A stretch of DNA of 47,634 nucleotides from Nocardioides albus (GCF_014648255.1 NZ_BMQT01000018.1:1-47634), one strand, 5' to 3'; numbered from the stretch's first letter, positions 15,679 to 24,592 are shown. The notes: a model not told the origin generated them from the letters alone. A program made the numbers and translations.

Positions 15679-16788
15679 ATGACCGTCCTGGATTCCCCGC
15701 CGACCACCGCGGCCGCCAAGATCTTCAACTTCCCCCGAAACGCCTGGTACGTCGCTGCCTGGGACCACGAGGTGACCGCGAAGCAGCCGCTCGCGCGCAC
15801 CGTCGCCGGCGTCCCGCTCGCGTTGTGGCGCAACAGCGACGGCCGCGCGGTCGCGCTCGCCGACGCCTGCTGGCACCGGCTCGCGCCGCTGTCGAAGGGC
15901 AAGCTGCTCGGCGACGAGATCCAGTGCCCCTACCACGGCCTGCGCTACAACTCAGCCGGCCGCTGCACGAGCATGCCGGCCCAGGAGACGATCAACCCGA
16001 GCGCGGTCGTCCCGTCCTACCCGGTGGTCGAGCGCTATCGCTACGTGTGGGTCTGGGTGGGCGACCCCGACCTCGCCGACCCCGACACCGTGCCCGACAT
16101 GCACCAGATGGACTCCCCCGACTGGGCCGGCGACGGCGAGACGATCTACGCGCCCTGCAACTACCAGCTGATCCTCGACAACCTGATGGACCTCACCCAC
16201 GAGGAGTTCGTGCACAGCTCGAGCATCGGTCAGGACGAGCTCTCCGAGGCCGAGTTCGACGTCAGCCACACCGACCGGGGTGTGACCGTGACCCGCTGGA
16301 TGCGCGACATCGACGCTCCCCCGTTCTGGCTCAAGAACATGCGCGACAAGTTCCCCGGCTTCACCGGGAAGGTCGACCGCTGGCAGATCATCCACTTCGA
16401 GGCCCCCTCGACGATCCGCATCGACGTCGGCGTCGCCAAGGCCGGCACCGGCGCCCCCGAGGGCGACCGCAGCCAGGGCGTCAACGGCTTCGTGATGAAC
16501 ACGATCACCCCCGAGACCGCGCGCACCTCGCACTACTTCTGGGCCTTCATGCGCAACTACCGCCTCGACAGCCAGACCATCACCACCCAGCTGCGCCAGG
16601 GCGTCCACGGCGTCTTCGGCGAGGACGAGGAGATGCTGGCCGCTCAGCAGCAGGCGATCGACGCGAACCCGGACCACGAGTTCTACAGCCTCAACATCGA
16701 TGCCGGCGGGATGTGGGTACGCCGGATCCTGGACCGCATGCTGCAGGCGGAGGGGCTCCCCGCCGCCGCAGCAGCAGCTGCGAAGTGA
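15679..16788 (+). CDS. vanA: Vanillate O-demethylase oxygenase subunit
   Basis: 369 residues. The Rieske [2Fe-2S] site is C-W-H ... C-P-Y-H (CWHRLAPLSKG, then IQCPYHGLRY) and the mononuclear iron site is LDNLMDLTHEEFVHSS. Together with the C-terminal catalytic domain this fits the VanA group of aromatic-ring oxygenases, which convert vanillate to protocatechuate and formaldehyde using electrons from VanB. GGGAG 8 nt upstream supports the ATG at 15679; a GTG at 15640 is an alternative. Substrate is inferred from the vanB, transporter and PadR context. Confidence 0.85.
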   Translation: MTVLDSPPTTAAAKIFNFPRNAWYVAAWDHEVTAKQPLARTVAGVPLALWRNSDGRAVALADACWHRLAPLSKGKLLGDEIQCPYHGLRYNSAGRCTSMPAQETINPSAVVPSYPVVERYRYVWVWVGDPDLADPDTVPDMHQMDSPDWAGDGETIYAPCNYQLILDNLMDLTHEEFVHSSSIGQDELSEAEFDVSHTDRGVTVTRWMRDIDAPPFWLKNMRDKFPGFTGKVDRWQIIHFEAPSTIRIDVGVAKAGTGAPEGDRSQGVNGFVMNTITPETARTSHYFWAFMRNYRLDSQTITTQLRQGVHGVFGEDEEMLAAQQQAIDANPDHEFYSLNIDAGGMWVRRILDRMLQAEGLPAAAAAAAK

Positions 16789-16798
16789 GGCCGCCGCC

Positions 16799-17812
16799 AT
16801 GGCAGTGAACACCCAGACCTGGTGGCAGCAGGGCCGCGTGGCCGAGTGCGATGACCTCGCCGACGGCGTACGCCGCATCGTGCTCACCCCCGACCGCCCC
16901 GTCCACGCCGCGCCCGGCACCCACATCGACCTCCGCCTCGACCTCGACGGGCATCGGCGGAAGCGGTCCTACTCGGTCGTCCGCTCCGAGGACGGCGGCC
17001 GCCGGCTCACCCTGGGCGTCCAGCTGGCCCCGAGCTCGCGCGGCGGATCCCGCCACATGCACGGCCTCCAGGCCGGCGACGTCGTCGAGATGACCGGTCC
17101 GGTCCAGAGCTTCCCGCTCGGGGTCGGTGCCGACCGCTACGTGCTCGTCGCCGGCGGCATCGGGATCACCGCGCTGGTCGCGATGGCCGACACCCTCCGC
17201 CGCCGCGGCGCCGACTACACGCTCGTCCTGGCCGGCCGCAGCCGACGCGTGATGGCCTACCTGGACCACCTCGTCGAGACCCACGGCGACCGGGTCCGGG
17301 TGTTCGTCGACGACGAGGACGTACGCCTCGACGTGGCGTCTCTGGTCGGCGAGATCGCCGACTCCGCAGCGGCGGCGCGGACCGAGATGTACATGTGCGG
17401 GCCGATCCGGCTGATGGACGCGATCCGCCGCGCCTGGGCGACCCACGAGCTGCCCGGGCCCAACCTCCGGTTCGAGACCTTCGGCAGCAGCGGCGCCTGG
17501 GCGGCGGAGGACTTCGTCGTGCACCTCCCCCAGCTCGACCGTTCGGTCCGCGTCGGCAAGGACAGCTCCATGCTCGACGCGCTCGAGGACGCCGGCGTCG
17601 ATGTGATGTGGGACTGCCGCAAGGGCGAGTGCGGGATCTGTCAGGTCAAGGTCCTCGACGTCGACGGCCGCATCGACCACCGCGACGTCTTCCTGAGCCA
17701 ACCGCAGAAGGAGACGTACGCATCTCTGTGCCTCTGCGTCGCCCGTGCCGCCCGTGGCGGGTCGGGGTCGGGCTCGGCCGACCCCGCCGCCGTCACCCTC
17801 CACCTTCCGTGA
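16799..17812 (+). CDS. vanB: Vanillate O-demethylase reductase subunit
   Basis: 337 residues of the PDR/VanB type. The FAD/FMN-binding barrel contains RKRSYSVV, then the nucleotide-binding segment LVAGGIGITALVAMA, and a C-terminal plant-type [2Fe-2S] domain has CRKGECGICQVKV with a distant final cysteine (YASLCLC). It passes electrons from NAD(P)H to VanA. It starts 10 nt after vanA, with GTGAGG overlapping the vanA stop as a weak ribosome-binding site. Confidence 0.9.
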   Translation: MAVNTQTWWQQGRVAECDDLADGVRRIVLTPDRPVHAAPGTHIDLRLDLDGHRRKRSYSVVRSEDGGRRLTLGVQLAPSSRGGSRHMHGLQAGDVVEMTGPVQSFPLGVGADRYVLVAGGIGITALVAMADTLRRRGADYTLVLAGRSRRVMAYLDHLVETHGDRVRVFVDDEDVRLDVASLVGEIADSAAAARTEMYMCGPIRLMDAIRRAWATHELPGPNLRFETFGSSGAWAAEDFVVHLPQLDRSVRVGKDSSMLDALEDAGVDVMWDCRKGECGICQVKVLDVDGRIDHRDVFLSQPQKETYASLCLCVARAARGGSGSGSADPAAVTLHLP

Positions 17813-17837
17813 AACCCCACCCCGAAAGAGACCCGAG

Positions 17838-19175
17838 ATGAACCTTCGTGCGCGCATCGACGCCGCCGCGATGACGCCCTATCAGTGGATGGTCGTCGCG
17901 CTCTGCGTCCTGCTGAACTGCCTTGACGGATTCGACGTGATGGCGATGGCCTTCACCGCCTCCTCGCTGACCGAGGAGTTCGCACTGAGCGGCTCGCAGC
18001 TCGGCGTGCTGCTGAGCGCCGGGCTGGTCGGCATGGCGGTCGGCTCGCTGGCGCTGGCCCCGGTCGCCGACGTCATCGGCCGCCGCCCGCTCATCCTCAT
18101 CAGCGTCGGCCTCGCGACGGTCGGCATGCTGCTCTCCGCGGCCGCGCCGTCCGCGCTGCTGCTCGGCCTCGCCCGCGTGGTCACCGGTCTCGGCGTCGGC
18201 GGCATCCTGGCCAGCACCAACGTGATCGCGAGCGAGTACGCCTCGGCGCGCTGGCGCGGTCTGGCGATCGGCCTCTACACGGCCGGCTACGGCATCGGCG
18301 CCACCCTCGGCGGCGTCGCCGCGCGCGCCATGCTGACCGACCTCGGCTGGCGCAGCGTCTTCGTCGCCGGCGGCGTGGCGACCGGGGTGGCGCTGGTGCT
18401 TCTGGTCGTCCTGCTGCCAGAGTCGGTCGACTTCCTGGTCCAGCGCCGCCCGCGCCAGGCGGTCGAGCGGATCAACCGGATCCTCGGGCGGCTCGGGCAG
18501 CCCGCGATCACCTCGGACACGCTGGAGGCCACGCCGCGGGCGACGACCCGGCTTCGCAGCGGCAACCCCGGCGTACTCCTGGGTGCTGACCTGCGTCGCT
18601 CCACCCTCCTCATCTGGGTGGCGTTCCTGGCCACGATGTTCGGCTTCTACTTCGTCAACAGCTGGACCCCGCAGCTGCTGGTGACCTCCGGGATGTCCGA
18701 GGCGGACGCGGTCACCGCCGGCATGATGCTGGCGCTGGGCGGCACCGCCGGCTCGGTGGTCTACGGCCTGGTCGCCTCCCGGCTGGACAGCCGCCTGGTC
18801 CTGATCGGCTTCACGGTGCTGTCGGCGCTGGCGATGGTCGTCTTCATCACCAGCACCGCCCTGCTCACCGTCGCACTGGTCATCGGCGTCCTCGTCGGAG
18901 CGCTCATCAACGGCTGCATCGCCGGCCTCTACACGATCACCCCCGCCGTCTACGGCACCGAGATCCGCAGCACCGGCATGGGCTGGGCGATCGGCATCGG
19001 CCGGATCGGGGCGATCCTGTCGCCGATGCTCGCCGGGCGCCTGCTCGACTCCTCGTGGACCCCGGTCAACCTGTACGTCGGCGCCGCCGTCGTCGTCGCG
19101 ATCTCCGCCGTCGCGCTGGTCTTCCTGCGGACCGGGCAGACCGCGCGCACCGTTCCCGACGTGGCTTCGGCCTGA
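17838..19175 (+). CDS. vanK: Aromatic acid:H+ symporter (AAHS MFS), VanK-like
   Basis: 445 residues, 12 membrane segments. The motif LLNCLDGFDVMAMAF in helix 1 (D-G-[FY]-D, needed for aromatic acid transport in PcaK/VanK) and PVADVIGRRPLI in the 2-3 loop are diagnostic for the AAHS family. GAAAGAGAC lies upstream of the ATG. Last gene of the vanABK operon; imports vanillate or a related aromatic acid. Confidence 0.85.
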   Translation: MNLRARIDAAAMTPYQWMVVALCVLLNCLDGFDVMAMAFTASSLTEEFALSGSQLGVLLSAGLVGMAVGSLALAPVADVIGRRPLILISVGLATVGMLLSAAAPSALLLGLARVVTGLGVGGILASTNVIASEYASARWRGLAIGLYTAGYGIGATLGGVAARAMLTDLGWRSVFVAGGVATGVALVLLVVLLPESVDFLVQRRPRQAVERINRILGRLGQPAITSDTLEATPRATTRLRSGNPGVLLGADLRRSTLLIWVAFLATMFGFYFVNSWTPQLLVTSGMSEADAVTAGMMLALGGTAGSVVYGLVASRLDSRLVLIGFTVLSALAMVVFITSTALLTVALVIGVLVGALINGCIAGLYTITPAVYGTEIRSTGMGWAIGIGRIGAILSPMLAGRLLDSSWTPVNLYVGAAVVVAISAVALVFLRTGQTARTVPDVASA

Positions 19176-19223
19176 CACAGCGTCGGCCCGTCCCGGGTGC
19201 AGTCGGGGCGGGCCGACTCTGTG
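19176..19223 (+). terminator. Stem-loop terminator after the van operon
   Basis: CACAG/CTGTG outer arms and GTCGGCCCGTCCC against GGGGCGGGCCGAC (one mismatch) make a long GC-rich hairpin directly after the transporter stop codon. There is no U-tract. Confidence 0.6.
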
Positions 19224-19240
19224 ACGGCGGCCATACCCCC

Positions 19241-19255
19241 CTGTGCATAGCGCAC
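19241..19255. promoter_or_regulatory. Inverted-repeat box TGTGC-N5-GCACA upstream of pucR-like gene
   Basis: TGTGC (19241-19245), 5 nt, GCACA (19251-19255). The same box with a 4-nt spacer lies upstream of the Tat-protein/GMC operon (20529-20542). Likely binding site of the PucR-family regulator, autoregulatory here. Confidence 0.5.
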
Positions 19256-19301
19256 AAAAGATCGCCGCCGACTCGGGCGCCGCATTGATAGCCTCCGATG
19301 C

Positions 19302-20516
19302 ATGTCCCACCCGCGCTCCAGCGACTCGCGACCTCCGCCAGTCCCGCAACCCTTGGCGATCACCCGCGCGCTGGCCGAACGACTGCTCCCGCGGGCCGAG
19401 GAGCTCGGCACGGTGCTGCGAGACACCCTGCAAGCCAAGGACGAGCGCTACGCGACCACGGACCAGATCACGGCCGAGGAGCTGCTGAGGTCCTGTCGCG
19501 ACAACATGCTGCGTTCCCTCCAGTCCCTGGCCGGCCAGGTGCCACCCGACGTGAACGTCTTCGACGCCGCCCAGACCACCGCGCGACGCCGGGCCGACGC
19601 CGGCTTTCCGCTCGAGTCCTTGTTGCACGCCTATCGCCTCGGCACCGAGGTGATCTGGGCCGCGCTTCTCGATGAGGCCCGCTCCCGAGCCCCCGAGATG
19701 CTGGACGAGCTCCTGGACAGTGCCGTCCAGGTCATGCAGCTCATCGACCTGATGTCGACGGCTGCCGCCGACGAGTACCGGACCCGTGAGCTCGAGGCCA
19801 AGCGACGCAACATCGAGCGCAGGCAGGCGATCCTGGACGGCCTGCTGGAAGGGCGCGCTGCGGACCCCGGTTTCGCAGCCGAGGCGATGCGAATCCTGGA
19901 GCTGACCTCCCACACCAGGATCGCGGTCGTGGTGATCCGCCACCGTGCTCTGCCTACCGGGACCCCGCCATCGCCCGGCGCTTCGCTCGCCGCCACCGGC
20001 TTCCGGTCCGAGTGGCGTCTGCGTGCGGACCGCGAGATCGGCATCGTCGATCTGGGGCAGGCGACGATCCCGCAGCTCGTCGTACGCCTGAGATCGATCG
20101 TCAACGGTTGGGCCGGTGTCTCTCAGGAGACGGTCGGCCTGGCCGACGTCCTCACCGAGTTCCGGATGGCGGAGCTGGTCCTGTCGAGCCTGCCTGCCGG
20201 CAAGCCGAGCGTCGCTGCTCTCGCCGAGAGGCTCCCCGAGGTCCTGGTGGCCGCGAACCGTCCGATCGCGGCCCGGATCCGATCGCGCGCCCTGGGTGAT
20301 CTGCTCACCGTGCCCCTCGACAAGCAGGAGTCGCTGCTCGAGACGCTTGACCACTGGTTCGCCAACAACCGGTCGACCTCGGAGACCGCGGCCAAGATGC
20401 ACTGCCACCGCAACACCGTGGTCTACCGCCTCAAACAGATCGAGGAGCTGACCGGTTTCCGACTCGACGACGGCCGCGATCAGCTGCTGCTTCGGCTAGC
20501 GCTGCTCACGTCCTGA
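19302..20516 (+). CDS. PucR-family transcriptional regulator
   Basis: 404 residues. The central part (about 20-180) is a helical sensor-like domain of the actinobacterial PucR/RsbR-like kind and the C-terminus is the PucR HTH (STSETAAKMHCHRNTVVYRLKQIEELTGFRL). These regulators usually activate neighbouring catabolic genes in response to a metabolite. TAGCCT lies 7 nt before the ATG, so the message is probably leaderless. The next operon begins 119 bp downstream and carries the same inverted-repeat box, making it the likely target. Confidence 0.85.
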   Translation: MSHPRSSDSRPPPVPQPLAITRALAERLLPRAEELGTVLRDTLQAKDERYATTDQITAEELLRSCRDNMLRSLQSLAGQVPPDVNVFDAAQTTARRRADAGFPLESLLHAYRLGTEVIWAALLDEARSRAPEMLDELLDSAVQVMQLIDLMSTAAADEYRTRELEAKRRNIERRQAILDGLLEGRAADPGFAAEAMRILELTSHTRIAVVVIRHRALPTGTPPSPGASLAATGFRSEWRLRADREIGIVDLGQATIPQLVVRLRSIVNGWAGVSQETVGLADVLTEFRMAELVLSSLPAGKPSVAALAERLPEVLVAANRPIAARIRSRALGDLLTVPLDKQESLLETLDHWFANNRSTSETAAKMHCHRNTVVYRLKQIEELTGFRLDDGRDQLLLRLALLTS

Positions 20517-20524
20517 CCCCCCTT

Positions 20525-20546
20525 CGACTGTGCCCCAGCACAGTCG
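20525..20546. promoter_or_regulatory. 22-bp palindrome upstream of the Tat/GMC operon
   Basis: Perfect 9-bp arms CGACTGTGC and GCACAGTCG separated by CCCA. The inner TGTGC/GCACA matches the box ahead of the PucR gene. It could be an operator for PucR; it could also fold as a weak terminator of the PucR gene. Confidence 0.5.
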
Positions 20547-20635
20547 CGGCCCGGCAAACTCTGTGCGTGTCGCTGATGCCGGCGGTCCAGATCCGGTGGC
20601 AACGTGAGACAGCACCGAGCTCGGAGGTTTGTGTC

Positions 20636-21520
20636 ATGGGGACACCGCAAGTCGATCGTCGTTTCTTTCTGACCCGCGTCGGGGTGCTGGGCGCCCTGGC
20701 CGCAGCCGGCACTGCGGTGCCGGGGGTCGCCAGGGCAGTCACCACGGGGCCGGCGGACCCATTGGTCGGCGTGGTGTCCAAGCTGTTGGCCGAGCTCGCC
20801 CGGGACACTCTCAACGGGCTCGCGGTCTTCGTCGTACCCGGTCCTGACGGCTATTCCAGGACGCAGGGCACCCCGCGATCAGAGCCAGGGGCGATGGAGG
20901 CGAAGACTCCGGATTTCCTGATCGAGTCGCTCGACAACTACGTGCCGATGCCGGACCAGATCGCCGCAGCCGTCGGCCGGGCGCTTGCCAACGGTCTCGC
21001 CGACGTGCCGATCGTGGTTCCGAACGGCCTCCCGCTGATACCCAACGCGCTGCTCGCCGATCTCGACGACGTGATCAAGCTGCTGCTCCGCAACGACTCA
21101 GCGCTCCCGCTGTCCGCGGTGATCGCCCTGCTGCTCAACACCCAGGCGGTCCGGGTCGATCCCAGCTCGGCGGTCGGGCCGCACCTCTCGCCGTTCTCCC
21201 GGCTCTCGTTCGCGAAGAAGGCAGAGGTCTTCGAGCTCCTCGAGCATGCCGACCCGCAGCTGGTCAAGGCGATCGACGCCGAGCTCCCCGAACCGCTGAA
21301 GGGCACGGTCTCCGGCATCCTTCAGTTCATCGCCGGTGCGCTGCTGGAGTTCTCGGCGTTCGGCACCTTCTGCGAGTGGTCCACCTTCGACGCCGACAAG
21401 CTGACCGTCTCGAAGCGACCCGTCGGATGGGATCTGGCGAAGTACGACCCCGGGAGCATGGACGGCTGGGACGAATTCAAGGGTTACTACCAGGGACGAC
21501 AGAAAGTGAGTGCCCGCTGA
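20636..21520 (+). CDS. Tat-exported small partner of a GMC oxidoreductase
   Basis: 294 residues. The signal peptide begins with a twin-arginine motif RRFFLTR (R8-R9) followed by a hydrophobic stretch ending AVPGVARA. The mature part is helical, with FSRLSFAKKAEVFELLE and GTFCEWSTFD..KRPVGWDLAKY, similar in style to gluconate-2-dehydrogenase subunit 3-type proteins that escort GMC dehydrogenases. GGAGG 8 nt before the ATG defines the start. Its stop overlaps the GMC start (TGATG), so the two are made together. Exact family is inferred. Confidence 0.7.
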   Translation: MGTPQVDRRFFLTRVGVLGALAAAGTAVPGVARAVTTGPADPLVGVVSKLLAELARDTLNGLAVFVVPGPDGYSRTQGTPRSEPGAMEAKTPDFLIESLDNYVPMPDQIAAAVGRALANGLADVPIVVPNGLPLIPNALLADLDDVIKLLLRNDSALPLSAVIALLLNTQAVRVDPSSAVGPHLSPFSRLSFAKKAEVFELLEHADPQLVKAIDAELPEPLKGTVSGILQFIAGALLEFSAFGTFCEWSTFDADKLTVSKRPVGWDLAKYDPGSMDGWDEFKGYYQGRQKVSAR

Positions 21521-23295
21521 TGCGCGACGTGATCATCATCGGTGCCGGCGGCGGTGGCGCGGTCGCCGCCAAGGAGCTCGCCGCTCAGGGGCTCGACGTT
21601 CTCGTGATCGAGGGCGGCCCGCGGCACGCCAAGCCGCGCGAGCAGTGGAGCCGGCTGGAGAACGACGCCAACAACCCGCTGACCGGCTACCTCCGTGTCG
21701 GCCAGGAGGACCGCTCCAAGCCCGCGGCGTACCGCGAGCTCCCGCAGAACTCCTTCCTGTGGCAGGTCTCCGGGGTCGGCGGCACGACCCAGCACTACTT
21801 CGGCAACAGCCCGCGGGCCTATCCAGGCGTCTTCGGCGGGTACGACGGCCCCGACGCCGCCCTCTACGACGTCGAGCACCTCTTCCCGTACTCCTACTCC
21901 GAGATGGTGCCCTACTACGAGTGGGTGGAGACGACCTTGCCGGTGCAGACGGCCGCCGTCGGCACCAAGGAGTCGGTCTACCTGCAGGGTTGCGAGACCC
22001 TCGGCCTCCCGGTCCAGAAGACGAAGACGACGCTCGAGGCGTCCTACCGGCCCCAGGAGAACGCGATCCTGCAGCCGGGCGGTACTGCCGGGAAGACCAA
22101 CGACGCCAACCTGCTGAAGTTCCCGCAGGCGACCGGTTGCACCTTCTGCGGGCACTGCTTCCAGGGATGCGCGTCGCCCGCCGGCGCGCCCCGCAACCTG
22201 GCCGCGAAGCGCTCGACGGACAACAGCTACATGCCGATGGCGCTCACCGCCGAGACCTGGGCCCAGGGCGGCAAGGCCGTCGAGCTGGTCACCGATGCGA
22301 CGGTCACCAAGGTCCGTACCGAAGACGTACGCGGTGAGCTGACCGCCCGCGGGGTCACCTGGTTGGACAACCGGACCGGCATGGTTCACACCGAGGACGC
22401 GAAGGTCGTCGTGATGGCCGGTGGGGCTGTCGAGAACCCGCGCCTGTGGTTCAACAGCGACCTGCCCAACCCCAACGACTGGGTCGGCCGCGGGTTCACC
22501 GATCACTACCTGGACTGGACCTTCGGCGTCTTCGAGGAGAACGTCGGCAGCTCGAAGGGTCCGGCGTCCGCGGCTCGCACCGACTACCCGGGCTACGGGA
22601 TGAACATGAACGTCGGCCTGATGCCGGGCATCGAGGCGTTCACGATGACCTTCTCCGACAGTGGGATCCGGGGCCAGTACACCAACGGCCGCGGGATGAG
22701 CGGTGAGTGGGACGGCAAGACCGGACGGCTGATCGGCCCGGAGCTGAAGGACGTCCTCGGGCACGGCCTGGACAACATCCTCAACGTGGTCAGCATCGTC
22801 GACGACGACGTCTCCCCGATCAACCGGGTCACCCTCTCCACCCTGCCCGCCGACGAGAACGGCCCGATCCCGAAGGTCCGGTTCGACAACCGGCACCGGA
22901 CAGCCCGCAGCCAGCGCAACCGGGAGTTCCTCGCCCGCGAGGCCGCCAGGCTGCTGAAGGGCGCCGGAGCGAAGAAGGTCTACCGGATGGACTTCCCCGC
23001 CCTTCCGCTGCACGTCCACTCGACGATGCGGATGGGCGAGTCCGAGAAGGACTCGGTGGTCGACCACAGCGGAGAGACCCGTGCCGTGAAGCGGCTCTTC
23101 ATCGCCGACAACTCCGCGCTGCCGAACTCCGTGGGCGGTCCCAACCCGACGCTGACGATGCAGGCGATGGTCACCCGGATCAGCGAGCACATCGTGACCC
23201 GCTACTTCGACGGCGAGGCCTGGGTCGCGAAGGGCTCCCCGGTCCTCTCGACCGACTCGCGGATCTCTCGCCGGCTCGTCGAGCTCGGACTCTGA
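21520..23295 (+). CDS. GMC oxidoreductase with four-cysteine cluster
   Basis: 591 residues. FAD fold IIIGAGGGGAVAAKEL at the N-terminus, SGVGGTTQHYFG as the flavin-contact loop, and the GMC C-terminal signature LHVHSTMRMG with ADNSALPNSVGGPNPTLTMQA. Residues 207-217 read CTFCGHCFQGC, a C-x2-C-x2-C-x3-C arrangement that could hold an iron-sulfur cluster. There is no signal peptide of its own; export with the Tat-tagged partner would explain the pairing. The substrate (alcohol, sugar or sterol-like) cannot be read from sequence. Confidence 0.85.
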   Translation: MRDVIIIGAGGGGAVAAKELAAQGLDVLVIEGGPRHAKPREQWSRLENDANNPLTGYLRVGQEDRSKPAAYRELPQNSFLWQVSGVGGTTQHYFGNSPRAYPGVFGGYDGPDAALYDVEHLFPYSYSEMVPYYEWVETTLPVQTAAVGTKESVYLQGCETLGLPVQKTKTTLEASYRPQENAILQPGGTAGKTNDANLLKFPQATGCTFCGHCFQGCASPAGAPRNLAAKRSTDNSYMPMALTAETWAQGGKAVELVTDATVTKVRTEDVRGELTARGVTWLDNRTGMVHTEDAKVVVMAGGAVENPRLWFNSDLPNPNDWVGRGFTDHYLDWTFGVFEENVGSSKGPASAARTDYPGYGMNMNVGLMPGIEAFTMTFSDSGIRGQYTNGRGMSGEWDGKTGRLIGPELKDVLGHGLDNILNVVSIVDDDVSPINRVTLSTLPADENGPIPKVRFDNRHRTARSQRNREFLAREAARLLKGAGAKKVYRMDFPALPLHVHSTMRMGESEKDSVVDHSGETRAVKRLFIADNSALPNSVGGPNPTLTMQAMVTRISEHIVTRYFDGEAWVAKGSPVLSTDSRISRRLVELGL

Positions 23296-23307
23296 CATCT
23301 GCTTGCG

Positions 23308-23349
23308 ACTCGTGGCGCCGGTGCTCGAACAGGGCCCGGCGCCACGAGT
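23308..23349 (+). terminator. Stem-loop terminator after the GMC gene
   Basis: Perfect 13-bp arms ACTCGTGGCGCCG (23308-23320) and its complement (23337-23349), 16-nt loop, placed 12 nt after the stop codon. No U-tract. Confidence 0.65.
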
Positions 23350-23389
23350 ACGTTGGGAGTGACCGGATCCGTTCTCGTGGAGGTATCCC

Positions 23390-23983
23390 ATGTCCCGTCG
23401 TACCCGAGCCACCGCCGCCGCGCTCGCTGCCTGCGGCCTGTTGACCCTCGCTGCCTGCGGGGAGGACGGGGACTCCGACCGTGGCGACCGCAACGAGGTG
23501 AGCGCGAAGCTCGCCGACCCCGACGGGAAGACGATCGGCACCGTCGAGATCGAGGAGGACGACGGGGCCACCCAGATGAGCATCCGGGTCAACGGGCTCG
23601 ACGCCGGCTATCACGGCTTCCACGTGCACACGACCGGCAAGTGCGAGGCCGACAGCGCAGCTCCCGACGACCCGGCGAAGACCGGCGACTTCCTCTCCGC
23701 GGGCGGGCATCTCAACCCCGACGACAGCGCCCACGGCGCACATCTCGGCGACCTGCCGGCGCTCCTCGTGAAGCCGGACGGCACCGCCACCCTGGAGTTC
23801 ACCGGCCCGTTCACCCTCGACGACCTGCGGGACGCAGACGGCAGCGCGGTGATGATCCACGCCGGCCCGGACAACTACGCCAACGTCCCGGAGCGCTATG
23901 CCCCCGAAGGCCCGGACGAGGACACCACCAAGACCGGCGACGCCGGCGACCGCATCGCCTGCGCCGTCATCGACGCGGGCTGA
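23390..23983 (+). CDS. sodC: Cu/Zn superoxide dismutase, lipoprotein
   Basis: 197 residues. The signal peptide ends in a lipobox LTLAAC (C23). The SOD domain has copper ligands in GFHVHTTGKC and the zinc/copper loop GGHLNPDDSAHGAHLGDLPAL, with the C-terminal disulfide cysteine in RIACAVID. It detoxifies superoxide at the cell surface. GGAGGT before the ATG sets the start. Monocistronic, following a terminator. Confidence 0.93.
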   Translation: MSRRTRATAAALAACGLLTLAACGEDGDSDRGDRNEVSAKLADPDGKTIGTVEIEEDDGATQMSIRVNGLDAGYHGFHVHTTGKCEADSAAPDDPAKTGDFLSAGGHLNPDDSAHGAHLGDLPALLVKPDGTATLEFTGPFTLDDLRDADGSAVMIHAGPDNYANVPERYAPEGPDEDTTKTGDAGDRIACAVIDAG

Positions 23984-24033
23984 GCGCCGCGAAATAGGAG
24001 GACGTACGCCGCCCCCGACTGCAGACTGGGGCG

Positions 24034-24522
24034 GTGACCACCGATCTCACCCCGACCGACATGGCCCACCTGCGACGCTGCCTGGAGCTGGCGGCGGAAG
24101 CGCTGGCGGACGGCGACGGTCCGTTCGGGTCCGTCCTGGCCGACAGCGTCGGCAACGCGCTCCACGAGGGCCGCAACCGCGAGCACTCGACCGGCGACCC
24201 GACGGCGCATCCTGAGTTCGCCCTCGCCCGCTGGGCGGCGATGAATCTCGACCCGGAGGCGTGCGCCGGCGCGACCGTCTACACCTCCGGCGAGCACTGC
24301 CCGATGTGCTCGGCGGCGCAGGGGTGGGCCGGGGTGGGCCGCGTCGTCTACATCGCTTCCTCCGAGCAGCTGACGCAGTGGCGGTCCGGCTGGGGAGCTG
24401 GTGAGTCACCCGTGCGAGCGCTGCCGATCCAGGAGGTCGCGCCCGCGGTCGACGTCATCGGCCCCGTCCCGGAGCTGGTCGAGGAGATCCGCGCGCTCCA
24501 CCAGGCCGCCGCCGGCGCCTGA
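24034..24522 (+). CDS. Nucleoside/base deaminase (CDA fold)
   Basis: 162 residues. Zinc-binding motifs are present in the variant form HPEFALAR (H-P-E instead of H-A-E) and SGEHCPMCSAA (C-P-x-x-C class), with GDGPFGSVLAD upstream. This matches bacterial guanine/cytosine-type deaminases of the tRNA-adenosine deaminase superfamily. It starts at a GTG with no ribosome-binding site. Substrate not determined. Confidence 0.8.
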   Translation: MTTDLTPTDMAHLRRCLELAAEALADGDGPFGSVLADSVGNALHEGRNREHSTGDPTAHPEFALARWAAMNLDPEACAGATVYTSGEHCPMCSAAQGWAGVGRVVYIASSEQLTQWRSGWGAGESPVRALPIQEVAPAVDVIGPVPELVEEIRALHQAAAGA

Positions 24523-24551
24523 CTGGCGGTGTTACCACCAACACACTCTTC

Positions 24552-24582
24552 TTGCATTGACTGCAACTTGCACTCACTGCAA
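24552..24582. promoter_or_regulatory. Tandem TetR operators
   Basis: Two copies of TTGCA-N5-TGCAA, 24552-24566 (TTGCATTGACTGCAA) and 24568-24582 (TTGCACTCACTGCAA), with a 16-bp period. They end 10 bp before the GTG of the TetR gene in an AT-rich patch. A dimeric repressor binding cooperatively to both would shut off its own promoter. Confidence 0.7.
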
Positions 24583-24592
24583 GAATAATCCG

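Noticed and set aside
17793..20408. An 871-codon minus-strand frame opposite the AAHS transporter and PucR genes
   Set aside because: Low-complexity H/R/D/G-rich shadow; both plus-strand genes have diagnostic motifs.
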